Positions 7,310-13,080 of a DNA stretch of 13,977 nt are shown here, piece after piece; the stretch's first letter is position 1; each line of letters starts with the position of its first letter. The position numbers and the translations under genes were made by a program. Location: NCBI GenBank assembly GCA_041946685.1, contig JBHGAV010000084.1, forward strand, positions 1-13,977, written 5' to 3'. Source of the stretch: JBHGAV01 sp041946685. GTDB taxonomy: Bacteria > Acidobacteriota > Terriglobia > Bryobacterales > Bryobacteraceae. The notes under the pieces are model-generated. The model had not been told where the DNA came from. It saw only the letters and a program-made list of their open reading frames with translations, and ran no database searches.

Positions 7310-7330
7310 GCAGGCCTGGGCCTGCCAGGC
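7310..7330 (-). repeat. alternative hairpins in the rpsA-HU/IHF gap
   Basis: Two mutually exclusive 6-bp hairpins share this 21-base stretch: GCAGGC (7310-7315) with GCCTGC (7320-7325), loop CTGG; and GCCTGG (7314-7319) with CCAGGC (7325-7330), loop of five. No T-run follows on the minus strand, so it is not an intrinsic terminator. It may act as an mRNA processing or stability element separating rpsA from the downstream genes. Confidence 0.4.
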
Positions 7331-7335
7331 GATCC

Positions 7336-9066
7336 TCACGAGCGGGTCTCGCCCTGACCCTTCAAATTCATGACTTCCTCGATCGTCATGGTAGCAGCAG
7401 CCGCCTGCTTCTGGTAGTCCTCCAATCGGCTTCGTTCTTCGTCTTCGGCCACCGCAACCATGCTGAGCCCGATTTTCTTCTCGGCTTCGTTCAGGCGTAT
7501 GATCTTGAACTCGTACTCCTCCCCGACCGGCAAGGGCGGCTCGTCCCGCCCTCGCTCAGCGCCGCCCGGGATTTCCGAGTTGTGGCAGAGCGCCTCGACG
7601 CCGGGTGCAAGCTCCACAAAAACTCCGAATCCCGCTACCCGGCAAGTCCGCCCGCGGACCACATCCCCCACCTGGTGGGTGCGGAAGAAGCTCTCCCAGG
7701 CGTCGGGCTGGAGTTGCTTGATCCCGAGCGATAGACGCCGGTTGGCGGCGTCAATGCTCAGAATGACCGCCTGCACCACCTGCCCCTTCTTAATCACTTC
7801 CGCCGGGTTCTTCACGCGCTTTGTCCAGGACAGGTCGGAGACGTGAACCAAGCCGTCGATCCCTTCTTCGATCTCCACAAAGGCGCCGAAGTCGGCCAGT
7901 TTCCGGACCCGGCCCTCGACCACGGATCCGACGCTGTATCGGGATTCGACTGTGGTCCAGGGATCCGGCTCCAGCTGTTTGATTCCCAACGAGATCCGGC
8001 GCTCTCTGCTCTGTACCGCCAGGACCACCGCCTCCACCTGATCCCCCACCTTGACAACCTTGGAGGGGTGCTTCAACCTCCGCGACCAAGTCATCTCGGA
8101 GACATGAATCAGGCCCTCCACTCCGGGCTCCAGTTCGACGAAGGCGCCGTAGTCGGTGATGCTTACCACGCGTCCGATGACGGTGCTGTTGACAGGGTAC
8201 CTCTCGGCGGCGTGCGCCCACGGGTCAGGCATGGCCTGCTTGAGGCCGAGGGAGATCCTCTCCTTTTCGCGGTCGAACTTGAGGACCTTGACCGTGATCT
8301 CCTGGCCGATGTGCAACGCCTCCGATGGATGGGCGACGCGCCCGTGCGATATGTCGCTGACGTGGAGCAGGCCGTCGATCCCTCCAAGGTCGACGAAGGC
8401 CCCGTATTCGGTGAGGCCCTTGACGACGCCCGTGACCAACGCGCCTTCCTGAAGCGCCGCCAGGACGGCGTGCTTGCGGGCCTGCTGCTCCTCTTCCACC
8501 GCCAGCCTCCGGGAGACGACCACGTTTCCCCGGCGGCGGTTGATCTTCACGATACGCACCGCGATGTCCTGGCCGATGAGCGAATCCAGGCTGTGCATCG
8601 TCCGCACGTCGGCATGGGAGCCCGGCATGAAGGCCTTCACTCCCACGTCCACGGCAAGTCCGCCCTTGATCCTGCCCAGGACCCGCCCAGAAACTAGCAA
8701 GCGCTCCCGGTACGCCCTTTCGAGGTTCTCCCAAGACCTGAGGCGGCCCGCCTTCTCATGGGACAGCAGGATGTAGCCCTCGGGCTCCTCGCCCCGGCGG
8801 TCGATTACGACGTCGATGGTGTCGCCAGGATGAACGTTAACACTGCCGTCGGGCTGAAGGAACTGGGCGATCGGCACAAGCCCTTCGGACTTGTAGCCGA
8901 AATCCACAATCACTTCCGTCGGGGTGACCTTGAGTACATGGCCCGTCAGCACCTCTCCCTCAGCAGGGGGCGCAAAGTGGCTGTAGTCGTCGATGAGTCG
9001 TTCGTATTCCGTCAGATCGGCTGGAAGCCCAGGCTCCCTCCTCGCCTCATCTCGGTCGCTGGCCAT
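7336..9066 (-). CDS. rpsA: 30S ribosomal protein S1, six S1 domains
   Basis: S1 binds single-stranded mRNA leaders and brings them to the 30S subunit. The 576-residue product contains six S1/OB-fold repeats at about 36-104, 123-188, 206-275, 293-363, 378-448 and 464-536. Repeats 3-5 show the classic YGAFV/FGAFV ... GLxHVS pattern (for example EYGAFVDLGGIDGLLHVSD). Repeats 1 and 2 are more divergent (ribosome-binding type), and repeat 6 is also degenerate. A 40-residue charged tail follows. Length and domain count match Gram-negative S1 (557 in E. coli). GGAG lies nine bases before the ATG. It is the first gene of the seven-gene operon, behind the promoter at 9246-9274 and a ~170-nt leader, and is probably autoregulated as in other bacteria. 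Confidence 0.96.
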   Translation of the reverse strand: MASDRDEARREPGLPADLTEYERLIDDYSHFAPPAEGEVLTGHVLKVTPTEVIVDFGYKSEGLVPIAQFLQPDGSVNVHPGDTIDVVIDRRGEEPEGYILLSHEKAGRLRSWENLERAYRERLLVSGRVLGRIKGGLAVDVGVKAFMPGSHADVRTMHSLDSLIGQDIAVRIVKINRRRGNVVVSRRLAVEEEQQARKHAVLAALQEGALVTGVVKGLTEYGAFVDLGGIDGLLHVSDISHGRVAHPSEALHIGQEITVKVLKFDREKERISLGLKQAMPDPWAHAAERYPVNSTVIGRVVSITDYGAFVELEPGVEGLIHVSEMTWSRRLKHPSKVVKVGDQVEAVVLAVQSRERRISLGIKQLEPDPWTTVESRYSVGSVVEGRVRKLADFGAFVEIEEGIDGLVHVSDLSWTKRVKNPAEVIKKGQVVQAVILSIDAANRRLSLGIKQLQPDAWESFFRTHQVGDVVRGRTCRVAGFGVFVELAPGVEALCHNSEIPGGAERGRDEPPLPVGEEYEFKIIRLNEAEKKIGLSMVAVAEDEERSRLEDYQKQAAAATMTIEEVMNLKGQGETRS

Positions 9067-9086
9067 GAACAGATCTCCAGGTCGAA

Positions 9087-9132
9087 AGCACTACCAATCG
9101 CTCGGTGAATCAACCTCTGGGCGTGCTTCACC
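9087..9132 (-). promoter_or_regulatory. structured rpsA leader segment, competing or pseudoknot-capable stems
   Basis: In the rpsA leader RNA, about 20 nt before its GGAG site, GGTGA (plus 9128-9132) pairs with TCACC (plus 9104-9108), and AGCAC (plus 9123-9127) pairs with GTGCT (plus 9087-9091). The two 5-bp stems cross, so they are either alternatives or parts of a pseudoknot. The zero-length linker between their 5' strands argues for alternatives. GATTGGT occurs twice in the same segment (plus 9130-9136 and 9093-9099). The position suits an S1 autoregulatory site; this is inference. Confidence 0.35.
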
Positions 9133-9223
9133 AATCTGGACATACAGACTGACCCGCAGGACTGTTTCCGCCACTGCACACCGTGCCTGCATTGAGAATT
9201 GGCAAGGTTCCACCGACAAGACG

Positions 9224-9253
9224 TTGGTAGATAAGTACGTTAAGAACTATATC
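9224..9253 (+). promoter_or_regulatory. possible divergent promoter overlapping the rpsA promoter
   Basis: On the plus strand TTGGTA (9224-9229) and TATATC (9248-9253) are 18 bases apart, each matching four of six consensus bases. The -10 overlaps the minus-strand -10 of rpsA. It would start transcription near 9260 and give a ~90-nt leader to the small ORF at 9354. The match is moderate and may be a by-product of the AT-rich rpsA promoter. Confidence 0.28.
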
Positions 9254-9274
9254 GAAGCGCTCGGCGGTTGTCAA
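9246..9274 (-). promoter_or_regulatory. near-consensus sigma70 promoter of the rpsA operon
   Basis: On the minus strand a perfect -35 hexamer TTGACA (plus 9269-9274) is followed after exactly 17 bases by TATAGT (plus 9246-9251), five of six matches to the -10 consensus. Transcription should begin near 9239, giving a leader of about 173 nt to the rpsA ATG. It is the best promoter match I could see in the window and fits strong expression of a ribosomal operon. Confidence 0.85.
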
Positions 9275-9337
9275 CCCGAACATTCAACCTCGTCGCAGCA
9301 AAGGGGCCTGGCAACTGAATTGCTGCCGATAAGGTGG

Positions 9338-9345
9338 AAGGAGGT
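9338..9345 (+). promoter_or_regulatory. perfect Shine-Dalgarno sequence for a small ORF
   Basis: AAGGAGGT is the complete 8-base complement to the 16S rRNA 3' end, with eight bases to the ATG at 9354. Among the ribosome binding sites I compared here, including those of ribosomal protein genes, this is the longest match. It lies outside every other gene and is the main evidence that the 28-codon ORF is translated. Confidence 0.6.
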
Positions 9346-9353
9346 TAGGCTCG

Positions 9354-9440
9354 ATGCTCTTGGCGGCTACCATCGCTGGCGTAGTGATACTTGGCCTCTT
9401 CCTGTCGATGCTCTCCTCAAGCCCCCGGGCGGGCCGCTGA
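9354..9440 (+). CDS. candidate 28-residue single-helix membrane microprotein
   Basis: I do not recognise this peptide. From the ATG at 9354 the frame encodes 28 residues: a start MLLAATIAGVVILG, a continuing hydrophobic run LFLSML to residue 20, then a polar tail SSSPRAGR. That is one predicted membrane helix (about 3-20) with a positively charged C-terminus, which by the positive-inside rule would sit in the cytoplasm. A perfect AAGGAGGT eight bases upstream and a hairpin starting right after the stop make a neat transcription-translation unit. It lies in the gap between rpsA and the exported-protein gene, divergent from rpsA and convergent with the other. It could be a regulatory or toxin-like membrane peptide, a subunit of a larger membrane complex, or a chance ORF. 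Expression is unproven. Confidence 0.45.
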   Translation: MLLAATIAGVVILGLFLSMLSSSPRAGR

Positions 9441-9455
9441 GTGTCATCCTGACAC
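9441..9455. terminator. inverted repeat after the small ORF
   Basis: GTGTCA (9441-9446) and TGACAC (9450-9455) form a perfect 6-bp stem around TCC, beginning at the base after the small ORF's stop codon and about 50 bases past the stop of the minus-strand gene at 9507. It lies between two convergent reading frames, the right place for a bidirectional stop. No T-run follows on either strand, so it could equally be an operator or mRNA-stabilising hairpin. Confidence 0.35.
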
Positions 9456-9506
9456 GGTCAACGGCAGATTCTACACGGAGTTCTGCGTGGATCGGAGGGC
9501 CGCTTC

Positions 9507-10535
9507 TCAATTCCCCGCCGGCAGGGTGTAGTACTCGATTGTGTCCTTCCAGGTGAACTCGCCGCCTGGCTCGATATCCACGGCGATATAAGGCTCCACA
9601 GCAAGCACGGTCCGAATCGACCACAGCATGCTTCGGATCATCGGGCGATCACCGGTGATTTTGAGTCCTGCGCCCACCTTCTTGTTCTCAATGATGACTT
9701 CGTGGTCCTTGGCGCTGTCGCCGAACCCCTGAATTCCCACCCCTACCTGGTCTTGATCCGCCAGCGCCCTCAGATAAACGACCTCGTTCCCCCGAACCTC
9801 GGCCATCTCCTTGTTCGGAGGCCGGCTGGCCTTGATCTGAAAGGGCACCCGAAACGTGAAGTCCGGCCCCGGCGGCTGCTTGTCCAGAACTACGAAGTGA
9901 TGGTTGTACACGTTGCTGTGGATGGCGCGCTTGCCGCTGTTCCTCATGTTGTGTTCGATCACCAACACCGGCTTCCCTTTTTCAAGCCGCGTCACTTTGC
10001 GGTACAGGTAGGCATAGCCCGACGCGGGGTCGGACAACTCCTGGGTAAACTCGACCGAGTCCTTTGCCTTCTTGACCGACCACTTGCCGGGGTTCAGGAC
10101 CTCGTAGTGCACAAAACGGTTGTAGTTCCCTTCGCCCCTGCGCAACACGCCCACGCCGAGCTTGATGAAGGTCCCGCCGGGCTGAGATTCATTCCACCCC
10201 AGAGGGGTCTCGAACTCATTCACCGGTCCGGCAAGCGCGCTGCAAGGCCCGGATACAATCTCCGGTCCCTGGTGGACCCAGTTAACGACCTTCGGATCGA
10301 TCCTGTCGTACCACACTCCGTAATATTCGTGACCCTTGTACTCGAGGCTGTAGATGGCGCCGGACCAGTCGAACCGCGTCGAACGATAGTACCCGTTCTT
10401 CGCATCCGGAAGATACATCTTCGCCGTAATCAGACCGTTTGTAATTTGGGCCTCCGGGAAATCCGCCGAGGAAACCGACATGGTGCCCGTCAACAGACAC
10501 ACCAGGATAGCCGTCAACTTCGTAGTCATAGTCAT
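9507..10535 (-). CDS. exported protein of unknown function, possibly galactose-mutarotase-like beta-sandwich
   Basis: The 342-residue product begins with a signal peptide (about 1-24: basic start, hydrophobic AILVCLLTG core, VSSA cleavage site), so it is exported. Cys13 lies inside the hydrophobic core and does not form a lipobox. The mature part looks all-beta, with alternating hydrophobic strands and many aromatic residues. Notable stretches are NGYYRSTRFDWSGAIYSLEY (47-66), HEYYGVWYDR and SNVYNHHFVVLD with a paired histidine. The pattern of bulky loops and the ending WKDTIEYYTLP recall the galactose mutarotase/aldose-1-epimerase superfamily, so carbohydrate binding is plausible; this is a weak guess. 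GAGGA lies close before the ATG at 10535; the third codon is a second possible ATG. It is divergent from the small membrane protein gene and belongs to neither ribosomal operon by function. Confidence 0.85.
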   Translation of the reverse strand: MTMTTKLTAILVCLLTGTMSVSSADFPEAQITNGLITAKMYLPDAKNGYYRSTRFDWSGAIYSLEYKGHEYYGVWYDRIDPKVVNWVHQGPEIVSGPCSALAGPVNEFETPLGWNESQPGGTFIKLGVGVLRRGEGNYNRFVHYEVLNPGKWSVKKAKDSVEFTQELSDPASGYAYLYRKVTRLEKGKPVLVIEHNMRNSGKRAIHSNVYNHHFVVLDKQPPGPDFTFRVPFQIKASRPPNKEMAEVRGNEVVYLRALADQDQVGVGIQGFGDSAKDHEVIIENKKVGAGLKITGDRPMIRSMLWSIRTVLAVEPYIAVDIEPGGEFTWKDTIEYYTLPAGN

Positions 10536-10618
10536 AATTCCTCAGGAAGTTCAGACTATCACAAGCCGCAGCCTGGGTTGAGAGCGCCGGCCTGCGTGCC
10601 GGAGTATCATGTATCGAC

Positions 10619-10638
10619 GTGTGCGGCCGGCCGCACAC
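10619..10638. repeat. perfect 20-bp palindrome in the divergent promoter region
   Basis: GTGTGCGGCC is followed directly by its own reverse complement GGCCGCACAC, so the 20 bases read the same on both strands. It ends eight bases before the AAGGAGG of the small membrane protein gene and lies 84 bases before the start of the divergent exported-protein gene. It could be an operator for a dimeric regulator, or, in the plus-strand transcript, a strong 8-bp hairpin with a CCGG loop next to the ribosome binding site. A smaller inverted repeat, CCGGC/GCCGG (10587-10591 and 10598-10602), lies just upstream. Confidence 0.7.
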
Positions 10639-10646
10639 AACTGGAG

Positions 10647-10653
10647 AAGGAGG
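10647..10653 (+). promoter_or_regulatory. ribosome binding site that decides the small membrane protein start
   Basis: AAGGAGG lies six bases before the ATG at 10660. The frame is also open from an ATG at 10609, but that earlier start would place the 20-bp palindrome inside the coding region and add an Arg-rich segment ahead of the first membrane helix. The later start is preferred. Confidence 0.8.
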
Positions 10654-10659
10654 CAGAAC

Positions 10660-11085
10660 ATGGAAACGCTCAGGCTGAAGACAGGCATCGCCTTACTAGG
10701 CTGCATCTGTGCCGTGTGCATGTCGGCCCACACGATCCTGATCATGCTCGATCCGGTCGCCATGAAGTTGTCACATGAATGGGCCGCATCGGCGGCGCGG
10801 GCGGATTGGGTCATCACGACGCTGTTCTGGCTGGGTCCGCTGTGGCTGGCTTTCGCCGCAGTGGCGTTGAAGGGCCCGGCTGATCGCTGGGTGAGCCTGG
10901 CCGGGGGCGCGGTGCTGACGATTCTCAACGTCTGGCACTTCTTCATCTGCGCCGTGCCTCTGATGAAGGGAGGGCCCTATGCGGAGCCCACGGCCCACCA
11001 CGTCTTGCTGGTGGGCTCATCCGTCGTAGCTACTGCGCTGATGGCTTGGTGCGCCTGGAGATGGCCCAAGAATGAGGGCATCTGA
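10660..11085 (+). CDS. small four-helix membrane protein of unknown function
   Basis: I do not recognise the family. The 141-residue product is almost entirely membrane-embedded, with predicted helices near residues 8-30, 50-70, 77-101 and 113-133, short loops, and a polar C-terminus (RWPKNEGI). Three cysteines cluster in helix 1 (Cys15, Cys17, Cys20), with Cys97 and Cys131 further on. Residues that might matter are the His24 in SAHTILIML, HFFI near 93 and the His113-His114 pair before helix 4. There is no signal peptide beyond helix 1 and no catalytic motif. It is a single-gene unit with a strong ribosome binding site, a palindrome just upstream, and a stop only 15 bases from the convergent frr stop. 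It is divergent from the exported-protein gene, so shared control is possible. Confidence 0.85.
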   Translation: METLRLKTGIALLGCICAVCMSAHTILIMLDPVAMKLSHEWAASAARADWVITTLFWLGPLWLAFAAVALKGPADRWVSLAGGAVLTILNVWHFFICAVPLMKGGPYAEPTAHHVLLVGSSVVATALMAWCAWRWPKNEGI

Positions 11086-11100
11086 AGTCCGCTGGCGTCT

Positions 11101-11706
11101 CTATTTCAGCTCGAGAATTTCCTTCTCTTTGGCCTTGGCGGCTTGGTCGACCTTCGCGATGTAGCCGTCGGTGAGCTTCTGGACCTCATCGTGCGCCCGC
11201 CGGTCGTCATCCTCGCTGATCAGCTTGTCCTTCAGCAGCTTCTTCAGGTTCTCGTTGGCGTCGCGCCGGATGTTGCGCGCCGCCACCTTGTGATCCTCGG
11301 CGACAACGTGCAGGTGCTTGACGATCTCCTTGCGGCGCTCCTCGGTAAGTGGAGGAATCGGGACCCGGATGATCCGGCCGTCGTTGTTCGGATTCAGGCC
11401 CAGGTCCGACGCGCGAATCGCCTTCTCGATGGCGCCGATCTGAGACACGTCCCACGGCTGAACGGTGATCAGCGAGGGTTCCGGCACGTGCAGAGTCGCC
11501 ACCTGGTTCAACGGCGTCGGCGTGCCGTAGTAGTCGACGCGCACGGCGTCCAGCAACCCGACCGAAGCCCGGCCGGTGCGGATGGAGGCCATTTCGTGCT
11601 GCAAGTCGCTCAGCACCTTCTCCATGCGCGTCTTGGCGTGGCTCTCAATCTCTTTGACGGACTGGAAAGTCTGACTGCTCGCAGTGGAAGGAGTTCCTGG
11701 TTTCAT
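11101..11706 (-). CDS. frr: ribosome recycling factor
   Basis: RRF splits post-termination ribosomes together with EF-G. The 201-residue protein has the two-domain plan: a three-helix bundle interrupted by a beta domain at about 46-122. Conserved segments are MASIRTGRAS (39-48), VDYYGTPTPLNQVA (57-70), QPWDVSQIGAIEKAI (83-97), DLGLNPNNDGRIIRVPIPPLTEERR (101-125, in part) and the C-terminal helix KVDQAAKAKEKEILELK. The usual length is about 185. Here about 13-16 extra N-terminal residues (MKPGTPSTASSQTF) precede the normal first helix; no later in-frame start would keep that helix intact. The ATG follows the pyrH stop by six bases, with GAGG inside the end of pyrH. It is the last gene visible in the rpsB operon. 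Confidence 0.97.
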   Translation of the reverse strand: MKPGTPSTASSQTFQSVKEIESHAKTRMEKVLSDLQHEMASIRTGRASVGLLDAVRVDYYGTPTPLNQVATLHVPEPSLITVQPWDVSQIGAIEKAIRASDLGLNPNNDGRIIRVPIPPLTEERRKEIVKHLHVVAEDHKVAARNIRRDANENLKKLLKDKLISEDDDRRAHDEVQKLTDGYIAKVDQAAKAKEKEILELK

Positions 11707-11712
11707 AAGGCC

Positions 11713-12420
11713 TCAAGCATGAATTCGCGTCCCGACAGATTCGCCCATCGCTACCCGCATTATATTGCCGGGGACGTTCAGATTGAAGACGACGATCGGC
11801 AGCCTGTTGTCGCGGCACATGGCAACCGACGTGGCGTCCATCACCGCCAGGGACTTCGACAGAACCTCGGTGTAGGAGACTTCCTGGTAGAGGACCGCAT
11901 CGGGTGCTTTGCGCGGATCCTTGTCATAGACACCGTCGACCCCGGTGGCCTTGGCCAGCAACTCCGCCCGGACTTCCAGCGCCCGCAGTGCAGCCGCCGT
12001 ATCGGTGGAGAAAAAGGGATTGGACGTGCCCGCAGCGAAGATGGCTACCCTGCCCTTTTCCAGATGCCGGATCGCCCGGCGCCGGACGTACGGCTCGGCC
12101 ACCTGCCGCATCTCGATGGCGGTCATTACGCGCGCCGGCGCGCCCGCCGCTTCCAGCGCTTCCCGAAACGCGAGCGCGTTGATCACCGTGGCGAGCATCC
12201 CCATGTGATCGGCGCTTACGCGGTCCATGCTGCCGGCCGCAGCCACGCCACGGAAGAAGTTGCCGCCGCCGATCACCAAGCCCACTTCGACGCCCGCCGC
12301 GGCTACGCCGGCAACCTCGGCGGCAAGACTCCGCAAACGCTCAACTTCAATTCCGAGGCCGGCCGTGCCGGCCAGAGCCTCGCCGCTCAGTTTCAGGAGG
12401 ATGCGCTTGTGTCGAGGCAC
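11713..12420 (-). CDS. pyrH: uridylate (UMP) kinase
   Basis: PyrH phosphorylates UMP to UDP with ATP in the cytoplasm and is the entry to UTP/CTP synthesis. The 235-residue protein belongs to the amino-acid-kinase fold family: ILLKLSGEAL at 7-16 (phosphate-binding lysine and glycine), VIGGGNFFRG at 49-58, ADHMGMLAT at 70-78 (UMP-binding aspartate), AGTSNPFFSTDTAA at 130-143 (ATP and uracil site), and KATGVDGVYDKDPR at 157-170. The residue after AGT is Ser where many homologues have Gly; otherwise it is standard. GGAGG lies six bases before the ATG. It sits 19 bases after tsf and 6 before frr, the near-universal tsf-pyrH-frr order. Confidence 0.97.
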   Translation of the reverse strand: MPRHKRILLKLSGEALAGTAGLGIEVERLRSLAAEVAGVAAAGVEVGLVIGGGNFFRGVAAAGSMDRVSADHMGMLATVINALAFREALEAAGAPARVMTAIEMRQVAEPYVRRRAIRHLEKGRVAIFAAGTSNPFFSTDTAAALRALEVRAELLAKATGVDGVYDKDPRKAPDAVLYQEVSYTEVLSKSLAVMDATSVAMCRDNRLPIVVFNLNVPGNIMRVAMGESVGTRIHA

Positions 12421-12439
12421 GAGGAGCCTCCGGTGACGT

Positions 12440-13048
12440 CTACTCCGCTGCCTGGTCGCCTACCTTGAACCGCGTAAACCGGCTCACGGAGATGTTCTCG
12501 CCCGTCTTGGCAATCGTGGCGGCTATGAGCTGCCCGATCGTGACGGTGCCGTCCTTGATGAAGGGCTGTTCGTAGAGGCAGAACTCCTCGTAGAACTTGT
12601 TCATCCGGCCTTCCACCATTTTCTCGGCCACCTGCGGGGGTTTGCCTTCCGCAATGGCGCGATCGCGCTGGATCTCGCGTTCCTTCTCCAGAACCTCCGG
12701 CGTCACGTCCTCACGCCGCACGTAGCGCGGGTCGAGCGCCGCGATCTGCATGGCCACGTCGTGCACGAGGCTCTGAAACTCCTCTGTCCGGGCGACGAAA
12801 TCGGACTCGCAGTTGACTTCTACAAGCACTCCGAGCTGGGAGCCCGGGTGAATGTAGCTGCCGATCACTCCTTGGCGAGTGGCGCGAGTCGCCTTCTTGG
12901 TGGCCGCCGCGATTCCGCGCTTGCGCAGCACCACTTCCGCTTCCGCTGCGTCGCCCTTGGTCTCCTCGAGCGCCTTCTTGCACTCCAGCATTCCGGCGCC
13001 GGTGCGCTCGCGAAGCTGTTTCACTAGTTGCGCGGTAATTTCCGCCAT
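12440..13048 (-). CDS. tsf: elongation factor Ts, short form
   Basis: EF-Ts exchanges GDP for GTP on EF-Tu. The 202-residue protein has the N-terminal UBA-like domain with LRERTGAGMLECKKALEE (12-29), the core motif VNCESDFVART (78-88, the TDFV-type EF-Tu contact), and the C-terminal EEFCLYEQPFIKDGTVTIGQL segment (in part, 154-174). It lacks the duplicated second core subdomain and coiled-coil of the ~280-residue E. coli protein, resembling the ~200-residue forms of Thermus and several other phyla. AGGAAGAGG lies just before the ATG. It is 59 bases after rpsB, the usual partner. Confidence 0.97.
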   Translation of the reverse strand: MAEITAQLVKQLRERTGAGMLECKKALEETKGDAAEAEVVLRKRGIAAATKKATRATRQGVIGSYIHPGSQLGVLVEVNCESDFVARTEEFQSLVHDVAMQIAALDPRYVRREDVTPEVLEKEREIQRDRAIAEGKPPQVAEKMVEGRMNKFYEEFCLYEQPFIKDGTVTIGQLIAATIAKTGENISVSRFTRFKVGDQAAE

Positions 13049-13080
13049 ATCCTCTTCCTGACACTCCCGTTGCGTCTATG

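Larger units (their letters stand above)
9067..9506. other. 440-base region between rpsA and the exported-protein gene
   Basis: The stretch holds, from left to right: the rpsA leader (9067-9239) with competing stems at 9087-9132; the divergent promoter zone (9224-9274); about 60 bases with nothing I recognise (9275-9335); the ribosome binding site and 28-codon ORF (9336-9440); the inverted repeat (9441-9455); and about 50 bases of 3' flank to the stop of the gene at 9507. A plus-strand frame running from 8993 to 9556 crosses it, but most of it is antisense to rpsA and the rest has no family resemblance, so I do not call it a gene. Confidence 0.7.

Noticed and set aside
7843..8697. 284-codon plus-strand frame opposite rpsA
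   Set aside because: The apparent repeat pattern in its translation only mirrors the S1 repeats on the other strand.
9091..9192. 33-codon upstream ORF in the rpsA leader (minus strand), ending shortly before the rpsA ribosome binding site
   Set aside because: There is no Shine-Dalgarno sequence before its ATG and the peptide has no attenuation-like codon runs, so it is probably chance, though it overlaps the leader stems.
8993..9556. 187-codon plus-strand frame crossing the rpsA start and the intergenic gap
   Set aside because: It is partly antisense to rpsA and to the exported-protein gene, has no ribosome binding site or family pattern, and is typical of a high-GC chance frame.
10491..10505. 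Cys13 of the exported protein as a lipoprotein attachment site
   Set aside because: The residues before it do not form a lipobox and a normal signal peptidase I site (VSSA) follows downstream.
10609..10659. Earlier ATG for the small membrane protein
   Set aside because: It would place the 20-bp palindrome and the AAGGAGG inside the gene and put an Arg-rich stretch before the first helix.
9702..10778. 358-codon plus-strand frame opposite the exported-protein gene
   Set aside because: It is antisense to a protein with a clear signal peptide, overlaps the small membrane protein gene out of frame, and has no recognisable domain.
11143..12468. 441-codon plus-strand frame opposite frr and pyrH
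   Set aside because: It is fully antisense to two universal genes and has the His/Arg/Asp-rich composition of a shadow frame.
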